From: Methylorubrum aminovorans
GTDB lineage: Bacteria; Pseudomonadota; Alphaproteobacteria; Rhizobiales; Beijerinckiaceae
Direction: 5' to 3'
Assembly: GCF_022179725.1 (NCBI RefSeq)
Contig: NZ_BPRC01000033.1
Location: 1 to 47,951 of the forward strand
DNA length: 47,951 bases
Under the pieces are notes generated by a model. That model was given only the letters and a program-made list of their open reading frames with translations. It had not been told where the DNA came from and did no database searches. Each line of letters starts with the position of its first letter. The stretch's first letter is position 1. Both the position numbers and the translations under genes were made by a program. Of this stretch, positions 7,283 through 15,308 are shown piece after piece.

Positions 7283-8446
7283 TCACGGAGCCGGCACCGC
7301 GACGAGACGGCCGTCGGCGAGGCCGACAAGGATGATTTTGGCGCTTCCGCCAGCCTCGAGCACGGCGATGCCGTGGGCGGCCGGGGCGGGCAGAGGGACG
7401 CGCGCCCGCTCCTCCGGCGTGCCGCCCTTGAGCGAGACCAGAGCCAGCGCCCCGCGGCCCGCCACTGGAAGGGCGAGATCGGGCGGCGTACCGGTGCGGG
7501 GAACGGCGGCGGCGAGGTCCGCCCCCTCGCCCGCGGCCGGGCCGGCATAGCCCGGCCGCTCGCCCGCGAGGCTGAAAACCCCGTCGGCGAAGCGCCAGAG
7601 TTGGAGCACGCCCGCGCCGTCGGGAGAACGGATCGCGGCGATCTGCGGCTGGCCGGCTCCGGTGAAGTCGGCGATGCCGACGAGCGCCAGCGGCGCACCG
7701 TCGGCGTCTTTGCCCGCCTGCGGCGGCGTCTGGGCCGCGAGCGTCCAGGCGCCGTCCTTGCCCTTCGCGGCCAGCGCCAAGCCGGAGCCGGTCGCCCCCT
7801 GCGCGGTCACGGCGACCACCGCCGGGCGGCCGTCGAGACGGGTGATCCACGGCGCGCGGCCGGCGAAGACCCGGTCCTCCCCCGGCGCCAGGGTCTGCGT
7901 CGTCACCGGCACCGCCTTCGGTTCGGCGGTGACGCCGAGCGGCTGACGCTCGCGCAAGGTCAGGACCGTGCCCTGGCCCGGTGCGCCGCCGAGCGCCCGC
8001 GTCGGCCCGGTGAGGTAGGCGCTCAAGGGTCCGTCGAGGGCGCGGCGCGAGCCCGGCACGGCGCCGCGCGGCGTCTCGGCGGCGGCGAACCCCTCGATCG
8101 CCTCGGCGCCGATCAGCGTGGTGCGCAGACGGTGGCCGTCGAGGCTGAGCACGGCGCCGCCGCCCTCGCCCCAAACCACGACGACGGGGGTCGGCGCGGT
8201 GCTCGCGGTCGAGTGGCTCGCCGTGGCCTTCGGGTCGGCGCTGGCGGGGGCACGGGCGAGCGGCAGCAATCCGGAGGTCGCGACCGCGAGCGCCACGTCG
8301 CTGCCGGGGCCGCGCATCGCCTTGATCGCGAAGGGCAGCGTGACCGGCTCGACCTGAGACCGACCCTGGGGCCCATCCTCCGCCGCGATAGCGGGGAGGG
8401 CGATCAGCGACAGCAGGGCGGCGAGAACCGCCCGGCGGTCAGACAT
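7283..8446 (-). CDS. Secreted FG-GAP/VCBS-like beta-propeller protein, function unknown
   Basis: A 387-residue exported protein. The N-terminus MSDRRAVLAALLSLIALPAIA is a clear signal peptide, with a paired arginine that could suit Tat export. The rest is rich in Ala, Gly, Pro and Val and has repeated beta-strand patterns; VGIADFTGAGQPQIAAIR resembles an FG-GAP or VCBS repeat, so a beta-propeller fold is likely. Cysteine is absent from the mature part. The ATG at 8446 overlaps the SDR stop by eight bases, and its own stop overlaps an upstream GTG of the NUDIX gene. No enzymatic motif is visible. Export and fold class are inferred from sequence; the role is unknown. Confidence 0.75.
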   Translation of the reverse strand: MSDRRAVLAALLSLIALPAIAAEDGPQGRSQVEPVTLPFAIKAMRGPGSDVALAVATSGLLPLARAPASADPKATASHSTASTAPTPVVVVWGEGGGAVLSLDGHRLRTTLIGAEAIEGFAAAETPRGAVPGSRRALDGPLSAYLTGPTRALGGAPGQGTVLTLRERQPLGVTAEPKAVPVTTQTLAPGEDRVFAGRAPWITRLDGRPAVVAVTAQGATGSGLALAAKGKDGAWTLAAQTPPQAGKDADGAPLALVGIADFTGAGQPQIAAIRSPDGAGVLQLWRFADGVFSLAGERPGYAGPAAGEGADLAAAVPRTGTPPDLALPVAGRGALALVSLKGGTPEERARVPLPAPAAHGIAVLEAGGSAKIILVGLADGRLVAVPAP

Positions 8447-9191
8447 GCTGGCCGCCGTTGATGTGGAGTTCGGCACCGTTCACGTAGGAGGAGGCTTCGA
8501 TGCAGAGGAAGTAGATCGCCTTGGCGACCTCGTCCGGCGTGCCGAGGCGGCGCTGCGGGATCTGCTCCACCAGCTTGTCGGTTCCGGGCGAGAGGATCGA
8601 GGTGTCGATCTCGCCGGGCGAGATCGCGTTGACGCGCACGCCGAGCGGCCCGAAATCCGCGGCCATCTCGCGGGTGAGACCGGCGAGCGCCGCCTTCGAG
8701 GTGCCGTAGGCCGCACCCGCGAAGGGATGGACCCGCGAGCCGGCGATCGAGGTGACGTTGACGATCGAGCCGCGCGCGCGTTTCAGCTCGTCGCACAGGC
8801 CCCGCGCCAGCAGGATCGGGGCGAAGAAGTTGACCTGGAAGACGCGGGCCCAGTCCTCGTACTCGGTCGTGAGCGCACCGAGCCGCTCGCCCGCCGGCCC
8901 TTTGGGCGAGATGCCGGCATTGTTGACCAGGGCGTGCAGCAGGCCGCCCTCGGCGGCGAGCCGCTCGGCCACCTCCCGCACCCCGCGCACCGTATCCGCC
9001 GCATCGGCGAGATCGACCTGGAGGTGGTCCTCCGGTCCCATCTCCCAGGGGCAGTTCTCGGGGAAGGGGTGGCGCGAGCAGGTGATGACGCGCCAGCCCG
9101 CGGCGGAAAAGCGCTTGACGGTGGCGTGCCCGATGCCGCGGCTGGCGCCGGTGAGCAGCATCACCCGTCGACGGTCGTTGGATGAGGCCAA
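8439..9191 (-). CDS. Short-chain dehydrogenase/reductase
   Basis: A classical SDR of about 250 residues with all family motifs: TGASRGIG for cofactor binding, VNNAG, the catalytic serine in NVTSIAGSR and YGTSK with the active-site Tyr and Lys, followed by INAISPGEID-like residues (VRVNAISPGEIDTSIL). It should oxidise or reduce a carbonyl or alcohol with NAD(P)H; the substrate cannot be read from the sequence. The start is uncertain: TTG at 9191 gives a normal length, GTG at 9221 would add ten residues, and the ATG of MLLTGASRG would be too short. It leads the minus-strand operon with the propeller protein, NUDIX and TIGR02301-type genes. Confidence 0.88.
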   Translation of the reverse strand: MASSNDRRRVMLLTGASRGIGHATVKRFSAAGWRVITCSRHPFPENCPWEMGPEDHLQVDLADAADTVRGVREVAERLAAEGGLLHALVNNAGISPKGPAGERLGALTTEYEDWARVFQVNFFAPILLARGLCDELKRARGSIVNVTSIAGSRVHPFAGAAYGTSKAALAGLTREMAADFGPLGVRVNAISPGEIDTSILSPGTDKLVEQIPQRRLGTPDEVAKAIYFLCIEASSYVNGAELHINGGQHV

Positions 9192-9459
9192 GGCCGGGGT
9201 TCCCTCGCTGCCCGCGCGCACCGCGGTAAGCGGGCTTGAGCGGGTCTTCGCCCCAGGGATAAGCCGCGCCCTGCCGGAAATCCAGGGCGGCGCTGCATTG
9301 CGAAAGGCACCGCAGAGGCGGCGGCCCGGAAGCGGGCGGCTCCGCCCGCTCTGCGCGCTTGTTCTGCCGCGGCCTTCATGCAACCCCAGGGCAGGGGTCG
9401 TGAGTTCAAGGGAACGGGCGCGTGATCGGACCAGTGGCGGAACAAGGGATGCGACGCGC

Positions 9460-9843
9460 GTGAGCGAAGCGGAAACGAGGCCGACCGTCCTCGTCGTGGA
9501 GGATGATGCCGTGATCCGGCACGCCGCGCTGGAGCTGATCGCCGAGGCGGGATTCGCCGTGCGCGAGGCCCGCAACGGCAACGAGGCGATCCGCATGCTC
9601 GACGCCGTTCAGGAGGCGGGCGAGACGGTCTGCGTCGTCGTCACCGACATCGACATGCCGCTTGGCATCGACGGCATCAAGCTCGCCGCCTGCATCGACC
9701 GGCGCTGGCCGGACATCGGCATCGTCATCACCTCGGGCAAGGTGCGGCCCGCCCCCGGCGACGTGCCGACCGACGGCCTGTTCATCCGCAAGCCCTACAC
9801 CGAGGAGGGCCTGATCTCGGCGATCCGCTCGGTGATGCCGTGA
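9460..9843 (+). CDS. Single-domain response regulator
   Basis: A 127-residue protein made of one receiver domain and no output domain. The acidic pocket is in VLVVEDDAV (Glu14, Asp15, Asp16), the phosphoacceptor is Asp63 in VVTDIDMP, the switch residues are Thr91-Ser92 in VITSGK, and the conserved lysine is Lys111 in FIRKPYT. Such stand-alone receivers relay phosphate or bind partners in alphaproteobacterial signalling. No histidine kinase is adjacent. The start is GTG at 9460, with a modest ribosome-binding site (AAGGGA about eleven bases upstream). It is followed directly by a hairpin that separates it from convergent pdxH. Confidence 0.9.
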   Translation: MSEAETRPTVLVVEDDAVIRHAALELIAEAGFAVREARNGNEAIRMLDAVQEAGETVCVVVTDIDMPLGIDGIKLAACIDRRWPDIGIVITSGKVRPAPGDVPTDGLFIRKPYTEEGLISAIRSVMP

Positions 9844-9844
9844 A

Positions 9845-9871
9845 GGCCTCCGACCGTCTTCGGTCGGGGCC
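9845..9871. terminator. Bidirectional hairpin between response regulator and pdxH
   Basis: ggcctccgaccg and cggtcggggcc pair across the loop tctt with a single bulged base. It lies one base after the response regulator stop and six bases before the pdxH stop on the other strand. There is no long U tract, so the terminator role is inferred from position and stem strength. Confidence 0.7.
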
Positions 9872-9877
9872 TCGACC

Positions 9878-10522
9878 TCAGGGATAGAGCCGTGCGCGGG
9901 CCCAGCCGTCGCCCTCGCGGGTGAAGCGGACGCGGTCGTGCAGGCGGTAGGCACCGTTCTGCCAGAACTCCAGTTGCACCGGGGCGATGCGGAAGCCGAG
10001 CCAGTGCTCGGGGCGGGGCACCGGGCCGTTCTCATACTTCTCGGACAGGGCGGCGACCTCGGCCATCAGAGTCGGGCGGTCGAGGAGCGGGCGCGATTGC
10101 CGGCTGGCGACGGCGCCGATGCGGCTGTCGCGGTGGCGGCTCTCGAAATAGGCGTCGGCCTCCTCGATCGTCACCCGGGAGACGGGGCCGCGGGCGCGGA
10201 TCTGCCGGCCCAGGGACTTCCAGTACAGCACCGTCGCCGCCTGCGGGTTGGCCAGCAATTGCTCGCCCTTGGCCGATTCGGCGTTGGTGTAGAAGACGAG
10301 CCCGCGCGGATCGTAGCCCTTCAGGAGCACCACCCGCACGTCGGGCAGACCGTCGGAGCCGGCGGTGGCGAGCGCCATGGCGTTGGCATCGACCGGCTCC
10401 GCGGCTTCCGCCTCGGCCATCCAGGCGGAAAACAGCGCCCAGGGGTCTGACGACAACGTGAAATCCTGTGGGTGGACCGGATCTCCGCCGGGATCACCCT
10501 CTCTTAACCGATCGATGGCCAT
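9878..10522 (-). CDS. pdxH: Pyridoxamine/pyridoxine 5'-phosphate oxidase
   Basis: A 214-residue FMN enzyme that oxidises pyridoxamine or pyridoxine 5'-phosphate to pyridoxal 5'-phosphate. The conserved segments are RVVLLKGYDPRGLVFYTN, SAKGEQLLANPQAATVLYW, LGRQIRARGPVSRV and, near the C-terminus, PEHWLGFRIAPVQLEFWQ and RLHDRVRFTRE. Length is normal for the family with the ATG at 10522 (MAIDRLREGDPG). A frame open for 17 codons upstream reads MCCPTSVPPDP and is less likely. The gene is divergent from the surface lipoprotein, with 87 bases between starts. Confidence 0.95.
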   Translation of the reverse strand: MAIDRLREGDPGGDPVHPQDFTLSSDPWALFSAWMAEAEAAEPVDANAMALATAGSDGLPDVRVVLLKGYDPRGLVFYTNAESAKGEQLLANPQAATVLYWKSLGRQIRARGPVSRVTIEEADAYFESRHRDSRIGAVASRQSRPLLDRPTLMAEVAALSEKYENGPVPRPEHWLGFRIAPVQLEFWQNGAYRLHDRVRFTREGDGWARARLYP

Positions 10523-10609
10523 TTTCGTCCCTGTGGCAGCCGGGTCGGGGGGCACCGACGTCGGGCAGCACACCCGTCGGACCCCGTTTCTGTCTTGAGT
10601 TCAGGTGTA

Positions 10610-11146
10610 ATGCGTCTGCGTCCGTGTAAAGCCCTCGCTCGTGCGCGTTTCGCCGAAGGGGCGTCCGGTTCGGCGCGCGAGCCCGCGCCCCGGCATGGTG
10701 GCGCGGCCCGGCTCGCGGGCCTGCTGGCGCTCGGCCTCGTGATCTCCTGCGGCGGCTGCAGCGGGCCGATCCTGTCGTTCAAGGCGGAGGAGCCGCCGGT
10801 GGCGCCCGAACCGCTCGTGACGGGCAGCATCCCGAAGCGGCCCGCGAGCTTCGGACGCGACCTCGACGGCGAGGATTGGCGCCGAGCCCACGCCGCGCTC
10901 TCCGTCGCCCTCGATCCGCAGGGCAACGGGCGCCCGGTGAAGTGGGAAAACCCCGAGACCGCCATGCGCGGCGCGGTCAACCCGACCGGGCTGCCCTACG
11001 TCGCCGGCGACGAGATCTGCCGCGACTTCCTTGCCACCGTGGTCGGCGGCGCCAACAGCCGCTTCGTGCGCGGCACCGGCTGCAAGCCGTCCGGCGGCGA
11101 GTGGGAGCTGAAGCGGCTGCGCGCCTCCGGCAACGCCAAGTCCTGA
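10610..11146 (+). CDS. RT0821/Lpp0805-type surface lipoprotein
   Basis: A 178-residue probable lipoprotein. A basic N-terminus leads to LAGLLALGLVISCGGC, where the ISC or GGC sequence can serve as lipobox. The C-terminal half matches the 17-kDa surface-antigen type domain: DWRRAHAALSVALDPQGNG, VKWENPETAMRG, GLPYVAGDEICRDFLATV. The domain is common in alphaproteobacteria, and its function is not established. An in-frame TTG fifteen bases upstream is possible, but ATG at 10610 is the usual choice. Ser-Ile-Pro and related motifs between anchor and domain (PLVTGSIPKRP) look like a flexible linker. It sits 153 bases upstream of the DnaJ-type gene. Confidence 0.8.
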   Translation: MRLRPCKALARARFAEGASGSAREPAPRHGGAARLAGLLALGLVISCGGCSGPILSFKAEEPPVAPEPLVTGSIPKRPASFGRDLDGEDWRRAHAALSVALDPQGNGRPVKWENPETAMRGAVNPTGLPYVAGDEICRDFLATVVGGANSRFVRGTGCKPSGGEWELKRLRASGNAKS

Positions 11147-11299
11147 GGCTGTCCGGACGAGGCGCCGCAAGAAACCGGTCGCGGATCGGTGATGGTGGCC
11201 CTCGCGGGTGTTGCAGAACCGCAACGAGCTTCCCACGTTGAAGCCAAGCGGCAGAGGCCGTATTCCTGCACGGCTGCGACCCCCCACAAAAGAATCCCG

Positions 11300-12238
11300 A
11301 TGCGAAACCCCTACGACGTTCTGGGTGTGCCCAAGGGCGCGGGTGAGGCCGAGATCAAGAAGGCCTTCCGCAAGCTCGCCAAGGCGTACCACCCCGACAG
11401 CAACAAGGATCCGAAGGCCGCCGAGCGCTTCGCGGAGGCGAACACCGCCTACGAGATCCTCGGCGACAAGGAGAAGCGCGCGCAGTTCGACCGCGGCGAG
11501 ATCGACGCCGAGGGCAAGCCGCGGGCGACCGGCTTCGAGGGCTTTTCCGGCTTCGGCGGCGGGCGCGGCGGCTTCGACTTCGAGGGCTTCACCCAGAGGC
11601 GCGGCGGTGGCGCCGGGGCCGGGCCCGGCGGGGTCGGCGAGGACTTCATCAGCCACATCTTCGGCGAGGCCTTCCGCGCCGGCGGTGCGGGAGCCGGCGG
11701 GTTCTCCCGCGGCGGGCCGACCCGCGGCGAGGATGTCGCGGCCGAACTCAGCGTGACGCTCGAACAGATCGCGGGCGAGGAGAAGATGCGCATCGGCCTG
11801 CCCGGCGGGCGCGACGTCGACGTGATGATCCCCAAGGGCGTCGTCGACGGCCAGACCATCCGCCTGCGCGGCCTGGGCGGCGCGGGTGGTCCCCGCGGCG
11901 AGCCTGGTGACGCGCTGCTGACCATCCGCGTCCTACCCCATCCGGTGTTCAAGGTGGACGGCGCGGATCTGCGCGCCACCGTCGATCTGCCGCTGGAGGA
12001 CGCGGTGCTCGGTGGATCCTTGCGCGTGCCGACGCTGACCGGCGCGGTCGAGATGAAGGTGCCGGCGATGACGAGTTCCGGCCGCACCTTCCGCCTGCGC
12101 GGCAAGGGCCTACCGAAGAAGGACGGCAGCCGCGGCGACCTCTTCGCCACCACCGCCATTGCCCTGCCGGCCGGCGACGACGCGGCGCTCACCGACTATG
12201 CCCGCCGCCGCCGCGAGGCGAAGGCCGGGACGGCTTAA
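11300..12238 (+). CDS. DnaJ C-terminal domain co-chaperone (CbpA-like)
   Basis: A 312-residue type II J-domain protein. Residues 1-65 form the J domain with the HPD motif in YHPDSNKDPKAA. A Gly/Phe-rich linker follows (GFEGFSGFGGGRGGFDFEGF). The two-lobed substrate-binding C-terminal domain begins at VAAELSVTLEQIAGEEK and contains VLPHPVFKVDGADLRATVDL. The zinc-finger repeats (CxxCxGxG) of DnaJ are absent, which places it nearer CbpA. It should stimulate DnaK ATPase and deliver clients in the cytosol. No dnaK or grpE is nearby. The ATG at 11300 was chosen because the J domain starts there (MRNPYDVLGV). Confidence 0.93.
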   Translation: MRNPYDVLGVPKGAGEAEIKKAFRKLAKAYHPDSNKDPKAAERFAEANTAYEILGDKEKRAQFDRGEIDAEGKPRATGFEGFSGFGGGRGGFDFEGFTQRRGGGAGAGPGGVGEDFISHIFGEAFRAGGAGAGGFSRGGPTRGEDVAAELSVTLEQIAGEEKMRIGLPGGRDVDVMIPKGVVDGQTIRLRGLGGAGGPRGEPGDALLTIRVLPHPVFKVDGADLRATVDLPLEDAVLGGSLRVPTLTGAVEMKVPAMTSSGRTFRLRGKGLPKKDGSRGDLFATTAIALPAGDDAALTDYARRRREAKAGTA

Positions 12239-12546
12239 CCCGTCGGGCAAGCCTTGCGGCTCGCCGAACGGGTGCGGGCCGAGACGTCGTGGAAGAGCGA
12301 GCGTGCCGTATGGCAAGCGCGAAGGCCGCTCGCGGAGCGGCCTCGGCTTTTTGCCGAGGCGTCGAGCGGAGCGAGCGCCCAAGGAGCCGAGGATGTCCGC
12401 GGAGGCCGAAACAGAAACACGACGATCGCCCTGAGGCGATCGCGAGCGCCTTCAGGCTTCCCCCTCCGGCCACCCTCCGCTAAGGAAGCCCCCGGCGCAG
12501 GGCCGTCCCGTGAGAGACGCCCGCGCGGCCGAAGCGAAGGTGACGC
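12239..12546. other. 308-base gap between DnaJ-type gene and fabI
   Basis: No convincing gene is seen. The gap holds two adjacent hairpins (12324-12359) that probably end the DnaJ-type transcript, then about 190 bases that should contain the fabI promoter. A small inverted motif, cgatcgccctgaggcgatcg, occurs near 12422-12441. Confidence 0.6.
12324..12359 (+). terminator. Tandem hairpin terminator
   Basis: The first hairpin pairs ggccgct with agcggcc; the second pairs cctcggc with gccgagg around a loop of five T residues. The two overlap by two bases, so they may be alternative folds. Position 86 bases after the DnaJ-type stop suggests transcription termination. Confidence 0.65.
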
Positions 12547-13374
12547 ATGTCGGAACAGAAGCCGGGCGGGCTGCTCGCGGGCAAGCGCGGGCTGGTGCTG
12601 GGAGTGGCCAACAACCGCTCGATCGCCTGGGGCATCGCCCGAAGCGCCGCCGCGCATGGGGCGGAACTGGCCTTCACCTATCAGGGCGAGGCGCTGAAGA
12701 AGCGCGTCGAGCCGCTGGCGCGCGAACTGAACGCGCACGTGGTCGGCCATTGCGACGTCACCGACCCGGCCTCGATCGACTCCGCCTTCGCGGCGACCGC
12801 CGAGGTGTTCCCGGAGGGGATCGATTTCGTCGTCCACTGCATCGCCTTCTCCGACAAGGACGAGCTGACGGGGCGCTACCTCGAGACCTCGGAGGCGAAC
12901 TTCACCAAGTCGCTGCTGATCTCCTGCTACTCGTTCACCGCGGTGGCGCAGCGGGCCGAGAAGATCATGCGCGAGGGCGGCTCGATGCTGACCCTGACCT
13001 ATTACGGCGCCGAGAAGTGGATGCCCCACTACAACGTGATGGGCGTCGCCAAGGCCGCGCTGGAAGCCTCCGTGCGCTACCTCGCCGCCGATCTCGGCCC
13101 GAAGCAGATCCGCGTCAACGCGATCTCGGCCGGGCCGATCAAGACGCTGGCGGCGTCGGGCATCGGCGACTTCCGCTACATCTTGAAGTGGAACGAGTAC
13201 AACGCGCCGATGCGCCGGACCGTGACTATCGAGGAGGTCGGCGAGACCGCGGCCTACCTGTTCTCCGACATGTCCCGTGGCATGACCGGCGAGATCCTCC
13301 ACGTCGATGCCGGCTACCACGTCGTCGGCATGAAGAACCCCGACGCGCCGGACATCACCCGCGAGCGGGACTGA
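12547..13374 (+). CDS. fabI: Enoyl-[acyl-carrier-protein] reductase (NADH)
   Basis: A 275-residue SDR-family enoyl-ACP reductase, the last reductive step of each round of fatty acid elongation. Signature features are GLVLGVANNRSIAWGIA at the cofactor site, the long Y-x6-K motif in YNVMGVAKAALEA (instead of Y-x3-K), TYYGAEKWMPHYN, and RVNAISAGPIKTLAASGI. FabI is the usual triclosan target. The ATG at 12547 (MSEQKPGGLLAGKRG) is preceded by GAAGGTGACGC. The MOSC gene converges from the other strand four bases after the stop. Identification is secure. Confidence 0.95.
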   Translation: MSEQKPGGLLAGKRGLVLGVANNRSIAWGIARSAAAHGAELAFTYQGEALKKRVEPLARELNAHVVGHCDVTDPASIDSAFAATAEVFPEGIDFVVHCIAFSDKDELTGRYLETSEANFTKSLLISCYSFTAVAQRAEKIMREGGSMLTLTYYGAEKWMPHYNVMGVAKAALEASVRYLAADLGPKQIRVNAISAGPIKTLAASGIGDFRYILKWNEYNAPMRRTVTIEEVGETAAYLFSDMSRGMTGEILHVDAGYHVVGMKNPDAPDITRERD

Positions 13375-13377
13375 GGC

Positions 13378-14067
13378 TCAGCCCTCTTCACCAAGGCGTC
13401 GGCGCCAGTCCTCCACCGCGCCGCTCGCGAGCCTGCGGGCGGCGAGCGAACGCCAGGACTCGGCGAGCGTCGCGAGGCCGGCGATTTCCCGCAGGGCCGC
13501 CGCGTCGAGGCGATCGACGTAGAGATGGTGCAGGAGTCGCGACAGCGGCCAGTCCGGGTGCGGGCGCTCGACCAGGTCCAGCGCCTCGCCGGCCGCCACG
13601 AACCCTTCCTCGATCACGCGATAGTACCAGCCGGTGCGCCCGCTCGCCTGCACCCGCCGCGCCATATCCGGCACGCCGAAGCGCAGGTTCAGCTTGAAGC
13701 AGGGCTGGCGCGCCTGCGAGACCTGAAGCAGGGCGCTGCCCACCCGCCACAGGTCGCAGACGCAGACATCATGCTCGGTGAGGCCATGGGTCGAAATATT
13801 TTCGCCGAAGGCACCGGGCCGCTCCAGCAGATCGGGCAGGCCCGGCAGCTCCGCGCGCCACGCGGCCGCGTGGTCGAGGGCGTAGTGGTGGACGGCCTTA
13901 TCCAGGCCGCCATGGAAGCGACGGTCGGCCTGCGCGTCGCCTGAGAGACCGAGCGGCCCCACCGCGACGGGTCCTTCCACGGAAGTCTTGGCGATGGCGC
14001 TCGTCGCTTTGCCGCCCCCGAGCGGCGCGACGCGCCCGGTCAGAACGGCCCCGATCACGATCCGCAT
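13378..14067 (-). CDS. MOSC domain protein (YiiM-like)
   Basis: A 229-residue protein with a MOSC domain, found in molybdenum-cofactor sulfurases and in the mARC/YiiM reductases of N-hydroxylated compounds. Visible family features are ADRRFHGGLDKAVHHYALDH, FGENISTHGLTEHDVCVCD, the cofactor-linked cysteine in SQARQPCFKLN, and the C-terminal GWYYRVIEEGFV. A YiiM-like reductase of N-hydroxylated bases is a reasonable but unproven role. Its start is only three bases after the stop of the RecF-like ATPase gene, so the two are probably cotranscribed. The C-terminal third is Ala, Arg and Leu rich and helical. Confidence 0.88.
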   Translation of the reverse strand: MRIVIGAVLTGRVAPLGGGKATSAIAKTSVEGPVAVGPLGLSGDAQADRRFHGGLDKAVHHYALDHAAAWRAELPGLPDLLERPGAFGENISTHGLTEHDVCVCDLWRVGSALLQVSQARQPCFKLNLRFGVPDMARRVQASGRTGWYYRVIEEGFVAAGEALDLVERPHPDWPLSRLLHHLYVDRLDAAALREIAGLATLAESWRSLAARRLASGAVEDWRRRLGEEG

Positions 14068-14070
14068 CGC

Positions 14071-15222
14071 TTACTCATCCTCGTCGGAAAACGCGCCGGA
14101 GCGCCGCAGGCCGTCGATCCCTGTCGCCCCCTCCCGCTTGAGCACGAGGCGGGGACGCACGCCACCCTGCTCGGCGACCGCCGCGGCGAGCCGCTCGGAA
14201 TGGGTCACGAGCCAGACCTGGCTGCGCTTCGAGGCTCCCACGATCATCCGCGCCAGCGGCTCCATCAGGTCGGGGTGCAGGCTGGCCTCGGGCTCGTTGA
14301 GCGCGAGGAAGGGCGGCAGCCGGTAGGCGAGCAATGCACCCGCGAGCGCGAGGTAGCGCAGCGTCCCGTCGGAGAGTTCGGACGGCTCGAAGATCCGTTT
14401 CAGATATTCGGAGAAGATCACGCCGAAGCGCGCCTCGCGGTCCGGGGTCGGCACCACGAGGCGGGCGCCGGAAAAGGCATCGGCGAAGGCCGCGTCGAGG
14501 TCGGCGGTGTCGCCGCGGATATGGGCCAGCGTCGCGAAGACGGCGGCGAGGTCGGCGCCGTCGGAGGCCAGCGTCGGCGTCGTCACCGCGAGACAAGGGC
14601 GGCGCAGGGGCGATCCGGCATCGGTGCGCACGTCGTGGTAGAACCGCCACGCGCCGAGCGCCTGCCGCACGATCTGCAATTCGGGGAAGCGCACGGCGTC
14701 CTGCAGCGCGGCGAGCGCCGTCTCGGTCGGGAGCAGGTCGGTGCCGAAGGGGCGCTTGCGGCCCTCCTCGTCGCGCACGAAGCCGGCCGGCCCGTCGCGG
14801 TCGAGCACCGTGACCGGCCGCGTCCCGGCCTGCACGGTGAGCCGCTCGGTCTTCACCTGCGGTTCGAGGGCGAAGCCGGCCCCGTAGGTCGCGCTGCCCA
14901 CTTGCGGCACGAGGCCGACCTCGACCGCGTAGGTGTAGGCGTGGCCGGTCGCGTCGTCGAACAGCTCGGCGGACAGCCGCACCCGCGCCGGCTCGCCCTT
15001 GCGGCGGGGGCCGGCCCAGAGCACGGATTCCATGCCTCCCTCAGCCGCGAGCGCCCGCGTCAGGCTGCCGGCGGCCGCCGCCTGGAGCAGGGAGAGCACG
15101 CGGTAGAGATTGGTCTTGCCGGTGCCGTTGCCGCCGACGAAGACCGAAAGCGGACCGACCGGAAAGCGGAGGCTCCGCAGCGAGCGGTAGCCGGCCGCCT
15201 CGATCTCGCGAACCGTCGGCAT
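14071..15222 (-). CDS. RecF/SMC-like AAA ATPase
   Basis: A 383-residue ATPase of the RecF-like AAA_21 type. The N-terminus IEAAGYRSLRSLRF is followed by the Walker A loop FVGGNGTGKTNLYRVL (residues 30-37). The signature region LSDGTLRYLALAGALLAY and the Walker B-like LALNEPEASLHPDLMEP (around residue 310) come near the C-terminus, then the switch histidine in LVTHSERL. Unlike OLD nucleases there is no TOPRIM domain here. Functions in this family range from DNA repair to defence; none can be assigned. The gene is paired with the MOSC gene downstream. A 23-base dyad lies upstream of its start. Confidence 0.85.
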   Translation of the reverse strand: MPTVREIEAAGYRSLRSLRFPVGPLSVFVGGNGTGKTNLYRVLSLLQAAAAGSLTRALAAEGGMESVLWAGPRRKGEPARVRLSAELFDDATGHAYTYAVEVGLVPQVGSATYGAGFALEPQVKTERLTVQAGTRPVTVLDRDGPAGFVRDEEGRKRPFGTDLLPTETALAALQDAVRFPELQIVRQALGAWRFYHDVRTDAGSPLRRPCLAVTTPTLASDGADLAAVFATLAHIRGDTADLDAAFADAFSGARLVVPTPDREARFGVIFSEYLKRIFEPSELSDGTLRYLALAGALLAYRLPPFLALNEPEASLHPDLMEPLARMIVGASKRSQVWLVTHSERLAAAVAEQGGVRPRLVLKREGATGIDGLRRSGAFSDEDE

Positions 15223-15268
15223 CGACGCTCCCCTCGCGCTTGGGTGGGGGTCGATCTAGACGGCCTGG

Positions 15269-15291
15269 GGAACGATTCTGGAAGGCGTTCC
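15269..15291. promoter_or_regulatory. Perfect dyad upstream of the RecF-like ATPase gene
   Basis: GGAACG and CGTTCC are separated by eleven bases. The dyad lies between the PPK2 stop and the ATPase start, both on the minus strand, so it could be an operator for the ATPase gene or a weak hairpin ending the PPK2 transcript. Confidence 0.4.
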
Positions 15292-15308
15292 TGCGAGGAG
15301 ACTCCAAC

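Noticed and set aside
9400..9460. GGAAC motifs near the response regulator, considered as EcfG-type general stress promoters
   Set aside because: No matching -10-like element (GTT) at the proper 16-17-base spacing was found; the same applied to GGAAC near 22918 and 22963.
14071..15222. Possible anti-phage defence ATPase
   Set aside because: No TOPRIM, nuclease, toxin or other defence gene is next to it, and it is coupled with a MOSC gene.
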